Shown: positions 1 to 8,914 of the stretch, piece by piece | Position numbering within the stretch: position 1 is the first letter of the stretch | Layout of the letters: every line of letters begins with the position of its first letter | Assembly (NCBI GenBank): GCA_036269135.1 | Contig: DATASQ010000030.1 | Span: 62,001-126,000, forward strand | Direction of reading: 5' to 3' | Source of the DNA: Palsa-343 sp036269135 | GTDB lineage: Bacteria > Acidobacteriota > Terriglobia > Terriglobales > Acidobacteriaceae | Length of the DNA stretch: 64,000 nucleotides | Position numbers and translations under genes: made by a program | Notes under the pieces: generated by a model | Database searches by the model: none | What the model saw: only the letters and a program-made list of their open reading frames with translations | Told to the model about the DNA's origin: nothing

Positions 1-2
1 TC

Positions 3-626
3 GGCTTAGCCGTTCTCCAGCCGATCCTCGGTTCTACGGCTACGGGAGCCGTGGGACTTGTCGCCCTGTCGATTAACCTCGTGGTTCCCGCGACGGTTGT
101 TCTATTAGAGGTGGACGCAGCCAAACATCAGGAGATCGCCGCGGACCGCTCGAGGTCGAATCCTATTCTGAGAGGACTGGGTTCAGGCCTGAAATCACCG
201 CTGCTCTGGGCGCCCATTGTTGGAATCGCCATCGTCATTGCCAGGTTACCTTTGCCGCGAGTGATCGCCACATGCTTTGAGCTGATTGGTTCCACGACTT
301 CCGGGGTTGCGGTCTTCGCTGTCGGTCTCGTCCTCGCCGCGCACGCGTTTCAGTTTTCCCGTGCCGTGGTTCTCGGCACGCTCGGCCGCATCACCCTGCA
401 GAATGTAGTCCTGCTCGCTGTCCTGCGCTTGCTGCACGTCAACAGTCCATTTGCGCGCGAGGCATTAATATGCTGCAGCTTTCCCCTGGCCACGGTGGTC
501 GTGCTTTTCGCTGCGCGATATAAGTCTTCGGAGTCGGAGACGGCATCCATGCTCCTGCTTTCGACGCTCTCGTTGGCGGTTACGGTTCCAATCATCCTCT
601 GGCTCACGCATCAATGGCCTGTCTAG
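3..626 (+). CDS. AEC-family (auxin efflux carrier/malate permease-like) transporter, 5' truncated by window edge
   Basis: The reading frame is open from the left edge of the window, so the N-terminal part lies outside it; a GTG at 51 is only an internal codon. The visible ~207 residues form repeated hydrophobic segments (around VALSINLVVPATVVLLEV, LLWAPIVGIAIVIARLPLP, GVAVFAVGLVLAAHAF and a C-terminal SLAVTVPIILWL). This matches the C-terminal half of the ten-helix AEC carriers, which move organic acids such as malate across the inner membrane. A malate:quinone oxidoreductase begins 60 bp downstream on the same strand, which supports an organic-acid substrate. The family call comes from hydrophobic pattern and context; other ten-TM secondary carriers of the BART superfamily are possible. 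Confidence 0.72.
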   Translation, partial: GLAVLQPILGSTATGAVGLVALSINLVVPATVVLLEVDAAKHQEIAADRSRSNPILRGLGSGLKSPLLWAPIVGIAIVIARLPLPRVIATCFELIGSTTSGVAVFAVGLVLAAHAFQFSRAVVLGTLGRITLQNVVLLAVLRLLHVNSPFAREALICCSFPLATVVVLFAARYKSSESETASMLLLSTLSLAVTVPIILWLTHQWPV

Positions 627-685
627 GCAGTCGTGCCGGTTACTTTTATTGACCATCAGTCGCTTTGCAAAAAGGAGAAATTCCT

Positions 686-2218
686 ATGGCACCAGTTATC
701 ACGAAAGCTCAGCCCGACATCGTTCTGGTCGGCGCGGGCATCATGAGCGCCACCCTGGCTGTCCTGCTCAAGGAGCTTGACCCGAACCTGACAGTCGAAC
801 TCCACGAAGTGCTGGGCAGCGCCGCCCGGGAAAGTTCGAACGCTTGGAACAATGCGGGCACGGGTCACGCCGCGCTCTGCGAGTTGAACTATACGCCCCA
901 ACTACCGAACGGCAGCATCGACATCTCAAAAGCTCTGCAGGTGAATACCGAGTTCGATCTTTCCCGCCAGTTCTGGGCCTACCTGGTCAGGAAAGGGGCG
1001 ATTCAGAATCCACAGTCATTCCTTCATTCTGTACCCCACATGAGCCTCGTGCGCGGGAGCGAGAATCGTGCCTTCCTCAGGAAGCGCTTCGAGGCTCTTT
1101 CCGCCCATCCGCTCTATTACGGCATGGAATTCTCCGAAGACCGAAACCAGATTGCAGAGTGGATTCCGCTGGTCATGGAAGGGCGCGATGCTGACGACAT
1201 TGTTGCGGCGACGCGTATGGTGACAGGGACCGACGTAGATTACGGCGCCCTCACTGAGGAGTTGATCGCTTCGCTCGATGGCAGGGAAGGGTTCGCTGTT
1301 AACTATCAAAGTCGCGTGCAGGGCCTCCGCCGCGATGGAGAGCTTTGGACCGTCCAGATTCGCGATGAAAAAACCGGACAGCAGCGAGAGGTCCAGACCA
1401 GATTCGTTTTCATCGGGGCCGGCGGAGGGACGTTGCCTCTTCTGGAGAAATCCGGGATTCCAGAGGCGCGCGGCTACGCCGGGTTTCCAGTAAGCGGAGT
1501 CTGGCTTCGCTGCGACCGGCCGGAGGTCTCTTCCCGCCACAACGCCAAGGTATACGGCAAGGCCGGGTCGGGCTCGCCGCCGATGTCCGTCCCTCATCTC
1601 GATACCCGGCACGTCAGGGGAGACGTCTCCCTGCTCTTCGGGCCTTATGCCGGGTTTTCCACCAGGTTTCTCAAGCACGGATCGTATCTCGATCTCTTCG
1701 GTTCGATCGATCCCGGAAATCTTCTGCCCCTGATGGCCGTCGGCAGAGACAACATCGCCCTCGAAAGGTACCTGGTCGGTCAGGTCCTGGAGTCGGACAA
1801 GCAGCGGTTCGCCGCGCTTCGCGAGTTCTTTCCGAATGCCAAAGAGGAAGACTGGAAGGTTGAGGTGGCGGGGCAGCGTGTGCAGATCATCAAAAAAGAC
1901 GCAGCTCGCGGCGGGATTCTGGAATTCGGCACAGAGTTGGTCACCGCTGCCGACCATTCACTTATTGCCATGCTGGGCGCCTCACCCGGCGCCTCGACTG
2001 CTGCGTGGATCATGGTGCACGTCATCGAACAAGCCTTCGCCGTAAAGATGAGCCGTGAAGGATGGTCTTCACAACTGAAGCAAATGATTCCCTCATACGG
2101 CGAATCTCTCGCCGAGAACGCGGCCTTGTGCCGTCGCGTGCGGGCGGAAACGGCCGCCGTGCTGAACCTGACGAATGTCGACTACCTGACGCCGCAGGCA
2201 ATTTCCACCATCGCCTGA
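686..2218 (+). CDS. mqo: Malate:quinone oxidoreductase
   Basis: FAD-dependent peripheral membrane enzyme that oxidises malate to oxaloacetate and passes electrons to the quinone pool, replacing or complementing soluble malate dehydrogenase in the TCA cycle. The protein is ~510 aa, typical for Mqo. It opens with a dinucleotide-binding fold (DIVLVGAGIMSATLAVLLKE) and carries the family signatures ESSNAWNNAGTGHAALCELNYTP and, near the end, LGASPGAST. I place the start at the ATG at 686, preceded by AAAGGAG at good spacing, rather than at an upstream in-frame codon at 665 that would lie inside the ribosome-binding site. It sits between an AEC-type carrier and a cupin gene on the same strand. Recognition is strong. 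Confidence 0.93.
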   Translation: MAPVITKAQPDIVLVGAGIMSATLAVLLKELDPNLTVELHEVLGSAARESSNAWNNAGTGHAALCELNYTPQLPNGSIDISKALQVNTEFDLSRQFWAYLVRKGAIQNPQSFLHSVPHMSLVRGSENRAFLRKRFEALSAHPLYYGMEFSEDRNQIAEWIPLVMEGRDADDIVAATRMVTGTDVDYGALTEELIASLDGREGFAVNYQSRVQGLRRDGELWTVQIRDEKTGQQREVQTRFVFIGAGGGTLPLLEKSGIPEARGYAGFPVSGVWLRCDRPEVSSRHNAKVYGKAGSGSPPMSVPHLDTRHVRGDVSLLFGPYAGFSTRFLKHGSYLDLFGSIDPGNLLPLMAVGRDNIALERYLVGQVLESDKQRFAALREFFPNAKEEDWKVEVAGQRVQIIKKDAARGGILEFGTELVTAADHSLIAMLGASPGASTAAWIMVHVIEQAFAVKMSREGWSSQLKQMIPSYGESLAENAALCRRVRAETAAVLNLTNVDYLTPQAISTIA

Positions 2219-2253
2219 CTCATCGATGGATTAGAACGGAAGGAGACTGAGAC

Positions 2254-2616
2254 ATGATGCGAGCGTACCGTTTGTATACGGGCCCGGATGGAAACTCCCA
2301 CGTCGTGCGCGGAGGCGTCGGTGAAAGTAAGCTGGTTGAAGCGCAAAGCATCCTCTTCAAAGAAACACCCGCCCATTCATCCCTCGACTGGCACAACGAT
2401 CCAATTCCTCAGTACGTGATTACGCTGGCGGGTGTGCTCGAGTTTACGACTTTGGGCGGCGAGACTTTCACGATCCATCCCGGCGATGTTCTCGTGGCAG
2501 AAGATCACACGGGCTCAGGACACAAATGGCGGCTGATCAACGATGAGCCGTGGAAGCGCGCATACGTCGTCTTTAAGCAGGGTGTTGACACTCAATTTGT
2601 GCCAGATCCCACATGA
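2254..2616 (+). CDS. Small cupin-domain protein
   Basis: A 120-residue single-domain protein starting with tandem ATG codons behind AAGGAGA, 35 bp after mqo, so probably co-transcribed. The centre is cupin-like: a first motif region around residues 44-62 (SLDWHNDPIPQYVITLAGVLEF) and a second around 68-92 with the turn HPGDVLVAEDHTGSGHKW. His and Asp/Glu residues that could hold a metal are present (H47, H73, H85, H90). Small cupins bind small molecules or act as dioxygenases/isomerases, but nothing here points to a substrate. Its link with malate metabolism is positional only. Confidence 0.8.
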   Translation: MMRAYRLYTGPDGNSHVVRGGVGESKLVEAQSILFKETPAHSSLDWHNDPIPQYVITLAGVLEFTTLGGETFTIHPGDVLVAEDHTGSGHKWRLINDEPWKRAYVVFKQGVDTQFVPDPT

Positions 2617-2639
2617 AGCCGCGCCACAGCGACTTCATG
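2612..2639. terminator. Stem-loop across the stop codon of the cupin gene
   Basis: Arms CATGAAGCCGC (2612-2622) and GCGACTTCATG (2629-2639) pair over 11 bp with one C/A mismatch, enclosing a 6-nt loop GCCACA. The TGA of the cupin gene (2614-2616) lies in the left arm. There is no U-tract afterwards, so it could be a rho-independent-like terminator without a tail, a 3'-end protecting hairpin, or chance. Confidence 0.4.
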
Positions 2640-2963
2640 CGGGATGTCGTGATATTGTCCGGCCTCTGCAGTGTCGCGGTCTCAGCGGTCTGGACCGCTC
2701 ACATGGATGTTGACGCCTGCCGATGCTCTCTCCTGCTGATCGCTGAGCCTGCCTAACTGATGGATGTCGACGGGGGCGCGCGTCTGTATACAAAGTGATG
2801 ATTGGAATTCGTTCGACGGATCGATAGGATAGCGTTCCAGAGAGGCAAGTTACCCGTTGGCTCGGAATAGAGTCCAACAGCATCAAATGGCAACGCTGGG
2901 CGATAATCAGGCGCATTCTCAAACGCGCGTTATCTCGACAGGCCACTTATCCCGAGTGAAAGG
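2617..2963. other. 347-bp intergenic region upstream of the sigma54 activator
   Basis: I see no convincing gene here. It holds the hairpin at its left edge and one perfect 7-bp inverted repeat with a 2-bp centre, AGCGGTC-TG-GACCGCT (2684-2699). That repeat is short-spaced like a protein-binding operator rather than an RNA hairpin. No clear -12/-24 (sigma54) or -35/-10 promoter was recognised. Confidence 0.4.
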
Positions 2964-4103
2964 ATGAACACGATGGTCTCAAACGGCTTGATCGGATCCA
3001 GCCCGGCGTTCCGAGCTATCCTTGACGACATTGCCATGGTCGCCCCACTCGATTCCGTGGTGTTGGTGCAGGGCGAGACAGGGAGCGGCAAGGAGGTGGT
3101 GGCACGCGCGATTCACGACTGCAGCCCTCGTCGCGGTCGGCCCTTCGTGGCGGTGAACTGCGCAGCCATTCCAGCGGCTCTGCTCGAGAGCCAGCTATTC
3201 GGGCATGAGAAAGGTGCTTTTACCGGAGCCATTGCGCAAACGCTCGGACGATTTCACGCCGCGGATCGTGGCACGCTCTTTCTCGACGAAATAGGGGACC
3301 TTCCTTTGGAGTTGCAGCCAAAACTTCTGCGCGTTCTTCAGGATCGGCGGATTGAACGAATCGGCAGCAACCGATCTATTCCGGTGGATGCGCGAATCAT
3401 TGCGGCGACCAATCTCGATCTCCAGCAAATGGTTCACGAGAGGACCTTTCGCGCCGATCTCTATTATCGCCTGAATGTGTTTCCGATGGCGCTGCCGGCG
3501 TTGCGCGAGCGGCGCGAAGATATCCCACTCCTGGTGAGATATTTTGTCGCACAACTGAACGTGCGCATCGGAAGGCGCGTCGAACAAATTCCGGAGTATC
3601 TGCTCGCCAGGTTGATGGAGTACTCGTGGCCGGGAAACATCCGCGAACTGCAAAACTTTGTGGAACGCGCTTTGATAACATCCCCTGGTACGATACTGAC
3701 TCCGCGGCCATGTGAGATGCATTCGCTGACCTCGCGGTCGCAATCTGCGAACCCCGTGACGCTTGCTGATGCGCAGAGACGGCATATCGAGCAAACTCTC
3801 GCCGAAACGAACTGGACGGTCAGCGGACGTCACGGCGCCGCGACGCGACTCGGCCTGCCACGGACCACGCTGATATCACGCATGGAAAAGCTGGGCATTA
3901 GCAGGCCGGATCGAGCGGCATCGGCGCATAGTGTTCCCGGCGAGGACCAGGCCGTTGCCGGATCCGGAATGCCTGACTTCGAAACGCTGGCGGAGCACGA
4001 GTACCGGTCGCAGCAAGCGCATCGATCGAAGGACGTGTTCCTCGGGCTTCCGGATGTTCTTGCCCCGCGCCAGCAGATATGCCTGGAGCGGACATCGAAC
4101 TGA
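2964..4103 (+). CDS. Sigma54-dependent transcriptional activator lacking an N-terminal sensor domain
   Basis: AAA+ enhancer-binding protein of the NtrC/FhlA type, which remodels sigma54-RNA polymerase. It begins almost directly with the AAA+ domain: Walker A GETGSGKE (res. 37-44), the sigma54-contact loop GAFTGA (84-89), Walker B LFLDE (105-109), then sensor II/SWPGNIREL (221-229). A Fis-type helix-turn-helix lies at about 284-313 (GRHGAATRLGLPRTTLISRM). No receiver, GAF or PAS domain precedes the AAA+ domain, so regulation would need a partner protein or control of abundance (compare PspF). A ~65-residue tail of no recognisable fold follows the HTH. The second Met (2973) has better spacing to AAAGGA and may be the true start. 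A receiver-only protein is encoded 195 bp downstream. Confidence 0.88.
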   Translation: MNTMVSNGLIGSSPAFRAILDDIAMVAPLDSVVLVQGETGSGKEVVARAIHDCSPRRGRPFVAVNCAAIPAALLESQLFGHEKGAFTGAIAQTLGRFHAADRGTLFLDEIGDLPLELQPKLLRVLQDRRIERIGSNRSIPVDARIIAATNLDLQQMVHERTFRADLYYRLNVFPMALPALRERREDIPLLVRYFVAQLNVRIGRRVEQIPEYLLARLMEYSWPGNIRELQNFVERALITSPGTILTPRPCEMHSLTSRSQSANPVTLADAQRRHIEQTLAETNWTVSGRHGAATRLGLPRTTLISRMEKLGISRPDRAASAHSVPGEDQAVAGSGMPDFETLAEHEYRSQQAHRSKDVFLGLPDVLAPRQQICLERTSN

Positions 4104-4298
4104 ACGTTCGCACACGGCGCACCGACTCTTGTGACATCGCCCGGAATTCCCTATTGAAGGCGTTCAGCAGCTCAAGGCAAGCTCGGCGGCTCTCCAACTC
4201 CGCTGGGTTGAATCGCTGATAGATGAAGTTCATTGCAGTGCGGGACCCGGGAGTTAGGTGTAACTACGTCGCGCGTGTTGGAGAGGGTGAGGTGTCTG

Positions 4299-4736
4299 AT
4301 GAAGAAGTATCGTGCCATCCGACGGCCGCGCGTTCTTGTGATCGACGACGATCTTGTCATTGCCGCAACACTAATGATCATTCTGGAGCGGGCGGGCTTC
4401 GAAGCTATCAGTGCGAAGGGAAGCTTTCCGGGGCTGCACCTGGCGTGGTCGTGGCGCCCGGATATCCTTCTCACCGATTTCGATATGCCCGGTCTCAACG
4501 GTATCGATGTTACAAGGCGGATTTGCGCAATTGTTCCCGGTTGCCGACTATTCCTCTTGTCTGGCCATTCCGAGGCGGGAAGAATGGCCGCGGAGGCTCG
4601 GCGAGAAGGATACGAGGTCGAGCTTCTCAACAAGCCTATTCATCCGGCTGACCTTCTTGCCCGTCTGAGAAGGATCGTCGATATGGAGCCCCTTCATTCG
4701 CCGCAGGAATGGCGGCAGGGCGACCCATGGAGCTGA
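4299..4736 (+). CDS. Receiver-only (CheY-like) response regulator
   Basis: A 145-aa single receiver domain. Acidic pocket D16-D18 (VIDDD), phospho-acceptor D60 in LLTDFDMPGLNG, hydroxyl position S88 (LLSGH) and conserved K112 (NKPI) are all present, so it should be phosphorylatable. It has no output domain. The start is the ATG at 4299 behind GGTGAGG; the longer in-frame version from 4233 would add 22 residues of no domain character. It lies between a sensor-less sigma54 activator and a converging histidine kinase. It could be an intermediate in a phosphorelay or a sequestering partner; the sequence does not decide. Confidence 0.85.
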   Translation: MKKYRAIRRPRVLVIDDDLVIAATLMIILERAGFEAISAKGSFPGLHLAWSWRPDILLTDFDMPGLNGIDVTRRICAIVPGCRLFLLSGHSEAGRMAAEARREGYEVELLNKPIHPADLLARLRRIVDMEPLHSPQEWRQGDPWS

Positions 4737-4892
4737 CATGGTTGCGTCCATCTTCAGGCTGGTCCCTCGCGGGCGCAGCAATGTATGGGCGATCACGTGC
4801 CACGGTTGTGTCCTCGGCCGGCACGGAAGCTGCTTTGTGCCGGCGCGCTGGTTTGATCGGATGATGATGGCGCCGCAGCAGGGAGGAGCGTT

Positions 4893-5081
4893 ATGCTCGA
4901 GTTCTTGTCATTCGTGCTGACCGTCTTCCAGGGAGTTGCCCTGGTCTGCCTGGGCGGTTTGAGGCTGTCTTCGGACTACGACCTGAGATCCTCCGAGACA
5001 GAGGGCGATTGGCTGCAGCTCACTGAGTATCCGGATAGCTATACAAAACACCTCCGCAGGGGCGTGTGGGACGGCGACTAA
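4893..5081 (+). CDS. Short hypothetical protein with N-terminal hydrophobic segment
   Basis: A 62-codon ORF with a strong ribosome-binding site (GGGAGGAG, 5 bp before ATG). The first ~25 residues (MLEFLSFVLTVFQGVALVCL) are hydrophobic and could be a membrane anchor; the remainder is polar and acidic/aromatic and ends in WDGD. No family was recognised. The good Shine-Dalgarno and the anchor-plus-tail layout are the only support that it is translated. It follows the receiver-only gene by about 155 bp and faces the end of the kinase gene. Confidence 0.4.
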   Translation: MLEFLSFVLTVFQGVALVCLGGLRLSSDYDLRSSETEGDWLQLTEYPDSYTKHLRRGVWDGD

Positions 5082-5270
5082 CGCGGATAGCTGCTGTGGC
5101 TGCCCCGTGAATTACGGTGGGGCCGATCTGCAGATTCCGGTGCCGGGACATCTCGGATCCAGGTCCCAGAGTGCGAATCTATCTCAGAATTCCTGGTTTT
5201 CCTCATTCGCCGGCTGGCCAGGGTGCTGGAGACCCCTTGCTTCGGGGAAGGCCCATAAGGGCGTGCCGAT

Positions 5271-8200
5271 CTAATCGCCGACACCCGGAATCAGTCGCTT
5301 CAGCCACCCTAACCCACGGCGGGAATAGGCAATACGGCCCCGCACGACGATCTCCAGAACTGTGCCATGGGGCTTGTTGTTTCGCAGACTCAGTCGCGCA
5401 TGCAGGTTCTCTGCACGTTCTCTCAGTCCGACCAGTCCCCAATGTCCTTCCACCAACCCGGTCTTCAGAACCTCCGCGGGTAGACCGATTCCGTCGTCGG
5501 AACAGCGGAGCGAGAAGCAGGCCTGTGTGAAACTCAACTCGATGAGGATTCTGATGGCGTCTGAGTGCCGGAATGCATTGGTAAGCGCCTCGCGAGCCAT
5601 TGCGAAAATCTCTTCATGCACGGTCGGTCTGAGCGCTCGCTCCTGTCCGTTCAGACGCACTCCACAGGCGATCAAGTTCTGTTGCTGCAGGTCAGCAATA
5701 ACTCCATTCAGTTGCTCGGCCAGCCCCATCTCAGTGCTTGCATCGGACCGCAGATGGAGGAGATTGCGCCGCCCCTCGACGAGAACCTGATCGGCGCGGT
5801 CCATGGTGCTTTCCAGAGCGAGTCTGGGGGGAGACGAGTCCGGCATCATTCCTGCAATCCCCTGCAGCCGCAGGATAATTCCATGGAAGCCCTGCAGAAG
5901 GGTGTCGTGCAGCTCGCGCGCTATGCGGTCCCGCTCCAGCAGCCTCTCGTTCATCCGGCTTTCCAATAGTCGGGTCGAAACGCGCAGACGCACGATGAAG
6001 ATGCCGTAGATCAGGGCAAGAACCGCGATGACGATGCAGGCCATGAACCAGTTCGTCTGGTAGAAGCGGGGCGGAATCGCGAAACTCAGCGTATCGCCGG
6101 CTGAATTCCAGACGCCATCGTTGTTACACGCGATGACCTGGAATTTGTAGCTTCTCGGTCCCAGGTTCGTGTAGAGAGCCTCTCGTCGTGGCCCAACGTC
6201 CTGCCATCCCCGATCGAATCCGAATAGCCGGTATCGAAAGCGAACTTTCTGTGGCGCGACAAAACTCAGCGCCGCGTAATCTATTTCGAGGTCGCGCGTC
6301 AGAGGCGGTAGCCGCAGTTGACTGTCCAAAGCCTGGCCTCGATAATCCGCCCGCATCGCCTCAATGTGTACCGGAGGGGGCATTTCATTCAGAAATAAGT
6401 GGGCGGGATCGATGACCATCAGCGAACGGAGCGCGTTGAACCAGAGTCGTCCGTTCGCCGATCGAGCTGCGCTTTCAAAGGGAGGGGCATAGCTGATGAA
6501 TCCGTCGGAGGAATCGAAGACGCGGAATTGAACCAGCACAGCAGGATTCTGCTGCCATCTTCTGAACTGCGCCTGGTCGATTGCGACGAGGCCGCACAGG
6601 GCATAAAGCCACAGGTTGCCCGTCCGATCGAAGACGAGGCTGTTGATATTGGCGCAGGGCAGGCCATTGCGAACACCGAGAACATCGACCTGTCCGTGGT
6701 GCAGCCAGGCCAAGCCCTCCGCGCCTGCGGCCAGGACTCCGCCGTTGTCCATCACCAGGAGTTGCGCAATTCTGGCATTCGTCCCATGCGGTATGCGAAC
6801 CGTCGTTATGGTTTCGTTCGAGTCATGCAGAACGTCTCCGGTATTCAGACCGATCCACAGACCACCGTGCGCGTCCGCTGCAATCTTGCTGGCGTTCACG
6901 GTGGGCAGCTCCGGCGCCGCTCGCATGGCGTGCGCGTCAATCGACAGGATGGTTCGGGGAGGTCCGCCGGTCAGCGCCCAAAGCGCTCCGTTGGCTCCTT
7001 CCGCCATCGACAGGATGAACCCGACAGGATGCCCATCCTGCATGTGGACCGGAAGGAACCTGCCATGGCTGAAGAGATTCAGAGCGTTATCCATCCCAAC
7101 CCAGACTCGTCCCTCCCGATCCCCGAAGATCGTCGTCACTTGCTTCCCGGCAACAGCCTTCCCTCCCTGCGGGATAAATGTCGTGCTTTCTTTGGATAGC
7201 GAATAGAGCCTGCTGTATCCACCGATCCACAGACTCCCATCGGGCAGAGTAACGATGTTGTCGAACTCGTCCGCCTTCGGATAGACGGCCCTGGAAAAAT
7301 TCTGTACCGCAAGATCGCGAAACTGATCGATCCCTCCTTCCGTGCCGACCCACAGCGAGCCCTCGCGATCCTCGTAGATGCTGGTGATGCGGTTTCCCGA
7401 TAGGCTGCCGCTGACGCTCAAATGGTCTACCTCCCCGTGGTACAGGCGGTACAGGCCTTCAGAGGTAGTCCCGATCCACAGCGCGTGATGCGCATCCATC
7501 AGCAGGTAGCTGATGAGATGAGCGCTTCCATCAAACCCGGGCGCCGTCACCGCCGTCCAGGTTCCGTTCCGATACCGCTCCAGCCCCAGGCCCGGGCCCG
7601 ACTTAGTGATGCCGGCCAGCAGGGAACCGTCGGCATCCACCGCGAGCGCCAGTATTCCTTCCTGCGAGGTGTTATTGCGCAGCGAATCGGGTCGATACGC
7701 CGTAACGGAGCCGTCTTTCCAGCTGACCAGGCCCTCGTTCCGCCCCATCCATATTTTTCCGGAGGGGTCGCTCGTCATGAAGATAGTGGGTGGCGGAGGA
7801 AGTCCGCCGCCCTGGTTGCCGTAGCATTGCATTACGGAATGCGCGATCCTGCATAGCAAAGCGTTGTTGTCGGCATTGCTCCCAAAGTTATACGGCGTAA
7901 ACCAAATCGCTCCCTCTTTGTCCTCTAACAGGTTCTGCACAAGGGTCCCCGGATGATTTTGGTATACCGAGAGCCGGTGATGATCCCAGTGGTATACCCC
8001 ATCGGTCGTGCCCATCCACAAGCTGCCGTCGCGCCCGGCAAGCAGGGACAGAATGACATCGGGCAAATGGCTGCCGGAGGGCGGCTTCCAGGCTGTGAAA
8101 CGAAATCCGTCGAAGCGAAACAGGCCATCGGCTGTTGCCGCCCATAAGTAGCCCTCCCCATCCTGCGCAATCGCCAGTACATCTCCGCCCGGGAAGGCTT

Positions 8201-8360
8201 CTCCGCTCTTCCAGGTGCGATGCCCGTACTGATAAATTTTCCAGTTGGGATTAAGAGCGAACGATTGGGCGCACGCGAAAACACTGAGCAGAACGCAGCA
8301 CCACGCGGCATTCCCTGCTCGTCGGAGTCCTGATCGCCTGGGGACAACGCGGACCAGCAC
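5271..8360 (-). CDS. Periplasmic-propeller (Reg_prop/Y_Y_Y) sensor histidine kinase, HisKA_3 type
   Basis: A 1029-aa membrane kinase. Residues ~1-35 form a signal peptide/anchor. Residues ~40-680 are repeated 'two-component regulator propeller' blades (recurring motifs such as GYLWAATADGLFRFDG, GSLWMGTTDGVYHWD, GSLWVGTEGGIDQF). A Y_Y_Y domain follows (~690-760, with RFRYRLFGFDRGWQDVG), then one transmembrane helix (~770-790). The dimerisation/phospho-acceptor motif is RELHDTLLQG (H818), and the HATPase_c domain carries ALTNAFRHS and DDGIGLP. It would sense a periplasmic, probably carbohydrate-related ligand and phosphorylate a response regulator. HisKA_3 kinases usually pair with NarL/LuxR-type regulators, but none is next to it. 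It converges on the short ORF ending at 5081. Confidence 0.92.
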   Translation of the reverse strand: MLVRVVPRRSGLRRAGNAAWCCVLLSVFACAQSFALNPNWKIYQYGHRTWKSGEAFPGGDVLAIAQDGEGYLWAATADGLFRFDGFRFTAWKPPSGSHLPDVILSLLAGRDGSLWMGTTDGVYHWDHHRLSVYQNHPGTLVQNLLEDKEGAIWFTPYNFGSNADNNALLCRIAHSVMQCYGNQGGGLPPPPTIFMTSDPSGKIWMGRNEGLVSWKDGSVTAYRPDSLRNNTSQEGILALAVDADGSLLAGITKSGPGLGLERYRNGTWTAVTAPGFDGSAHLISYLLMDAHHALWIGTTSEGLYRLYHGEVDHLSVSGSLSGNRITSIYEDREGSLWVGTEGGIDQFRDLAVQNFSRAVYPKADEFDNIVTLPDGSLWIGGYSRLYSLSKESTTFIPQGGKAVAGKQVTTIFGDREGRVWVGMDNALNLFSHGRFLPVHMQDGHPVGFILSMAEGANGALWALTGGPPRTILSIDAHAMRAAPELPTVNASKIAADAHGGLWIGLNTGDVLHDSNETITTVRIPHGTNARIAQLLVMDNGGVLAAGAEGLAWLHHGQVDVLGVRNGLPCANINSLVFDRTGNLWLYALCGLVAIDQAQFRRWQQNPAVLVQFRVFDSSDGFISYAPPFESAARSANGRLWFNALRSLMVIDPAHLFLNEMPPPVHIEAMRADYRGQALDSQLRLPPLTRDLEIDYAALSFVAPQKVRFRYRLFGFDRGWQDVGPRREALYTNLGPRSYKFQVIACNNDGVWNSAGDTLSFAIPPRFYQTNWFMACIVIAVLALIYGIFIVRLRVSTRLLESRMNERLLERDRIARELHDTLLQGFHGIILRLQGIAGMMPDSSPPRLALESTMDRADQVLVEGRRNLLHLRSDASTEMGLAEQLNGVIADLQQQNLIACGVRLNGQERALRPTVHEEIFAMAREALTNAFRHSDAIRILIELSFTQACFSLRCSDDGIGLPAEVLKTGLVEGHWGLVGLRERAENLHARLSLRNNKPHGTVLEIVVRGRIAYSRRGLGWLKRLIPGVGD

Positions 8361-8914
8361 CGTCAGCTCCTGAACTTTCTATCGACAGGCGGCTAGGTTA
8401 ACATGCACAGTTCGTTCCTGGGAGCAATTCCGGGGAATTCCGAACGCCCTGTCTAAGAGCGCGACCTGTCAATTGGATCTCAATTGAGCGGCGTGGGCCA
8501 GAGCTTCTGAGAGACCGATACTGATCGGATTCTTAAGTGCGCCGCGGGCCAGCGCGACCGTCTGGTTCAACCCAAATGCGATACGTACCCGGGATGTCTG
8601 TTCAGCGGGCCTTCCGGCTGTGCGGTTCGAAACCAGGACAGCGGGCCTTCGTGGCGGAAACCCGACTCTACCGAGGCGCCGCGGCCTTAACCGGGGCCGA
8701 TTCCGGGCAAATCCCCGCTGACACGGGACACGAACTCGGCCGTCCACGGAGCACCGGGCGCCGCTGCTTTCGCCAGGCCTGACCCACTCCCTGAGGGGGC
8801 CGCTCAAGCATTTTCCCAATCCGTCGATAAGACGCTCGTAGGCAATGTGGCTCTCAGGAGGTATGCCTGCCTGAGACGAGATTGCGGAAGCAGTTGCCGA
8901 TTCCAGGAGTCCCG
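8361..8914. other. 554-bp intergenic region upstream of the chemotaxis operon
   Basis: Divergent spacer between the leftward kinase gene and the rightward chemotaxis operon, so it should hold promoters for both. I recognised no consensus -35/-10 pair. Visible structure: two close copies of TCAATTG (around 8468-8486), one of them inside the self-complementary TCAATTGA, and the strong hairpin at 8852-8876 annotated separately. Short ORFs here have no domain character and I do not call them genes. Confidence 0.4.
8852..8876 (+). promoter_or_regulatory. Stem-loop in the 5' leader of the chemotaxis operon
   Basis: TCTCAGGAGG (8852-8861) pairs with CCT-G-CCTGAGA (8866-8876): a 10-bp stem with one bulged G and a TATG tetraloop, ending 38 nt before the STAS-gene start. 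The stem sequesters an AGGAGG. In the transcript it could act as an attenuator, a protein-binding element or a stability element. The reverse strand forms the same fold. Confidence 0.45.

Noticed and set aside
160..185. tRNA T-loop-like GGTCGAATCC
   Set aside because: Lies inside the coding frame of the AEC-type carrier and no cloverleaf could be built around it.
649..672. TTGACC as a -35 for mqo
   Set aside because: At 17 bp spacing the -10 position falls on the ribosome-binding site (AAGGAG), so it is not a workable promoter.
4738..4920. 60-codon ORF directly after the receiver-only gene
   Set aside because: No Shine-Dalgarno of note, no domain, and it overlaps a better-supported short ORF with a strong ribosome-binding site at 4893.
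8537..8782. 81-codon ORF in the spacer before the chemotaxis operon
   Set aside because: Arg/Gly-rich, no ribosome-binding site and no family features; treated as noncoding.
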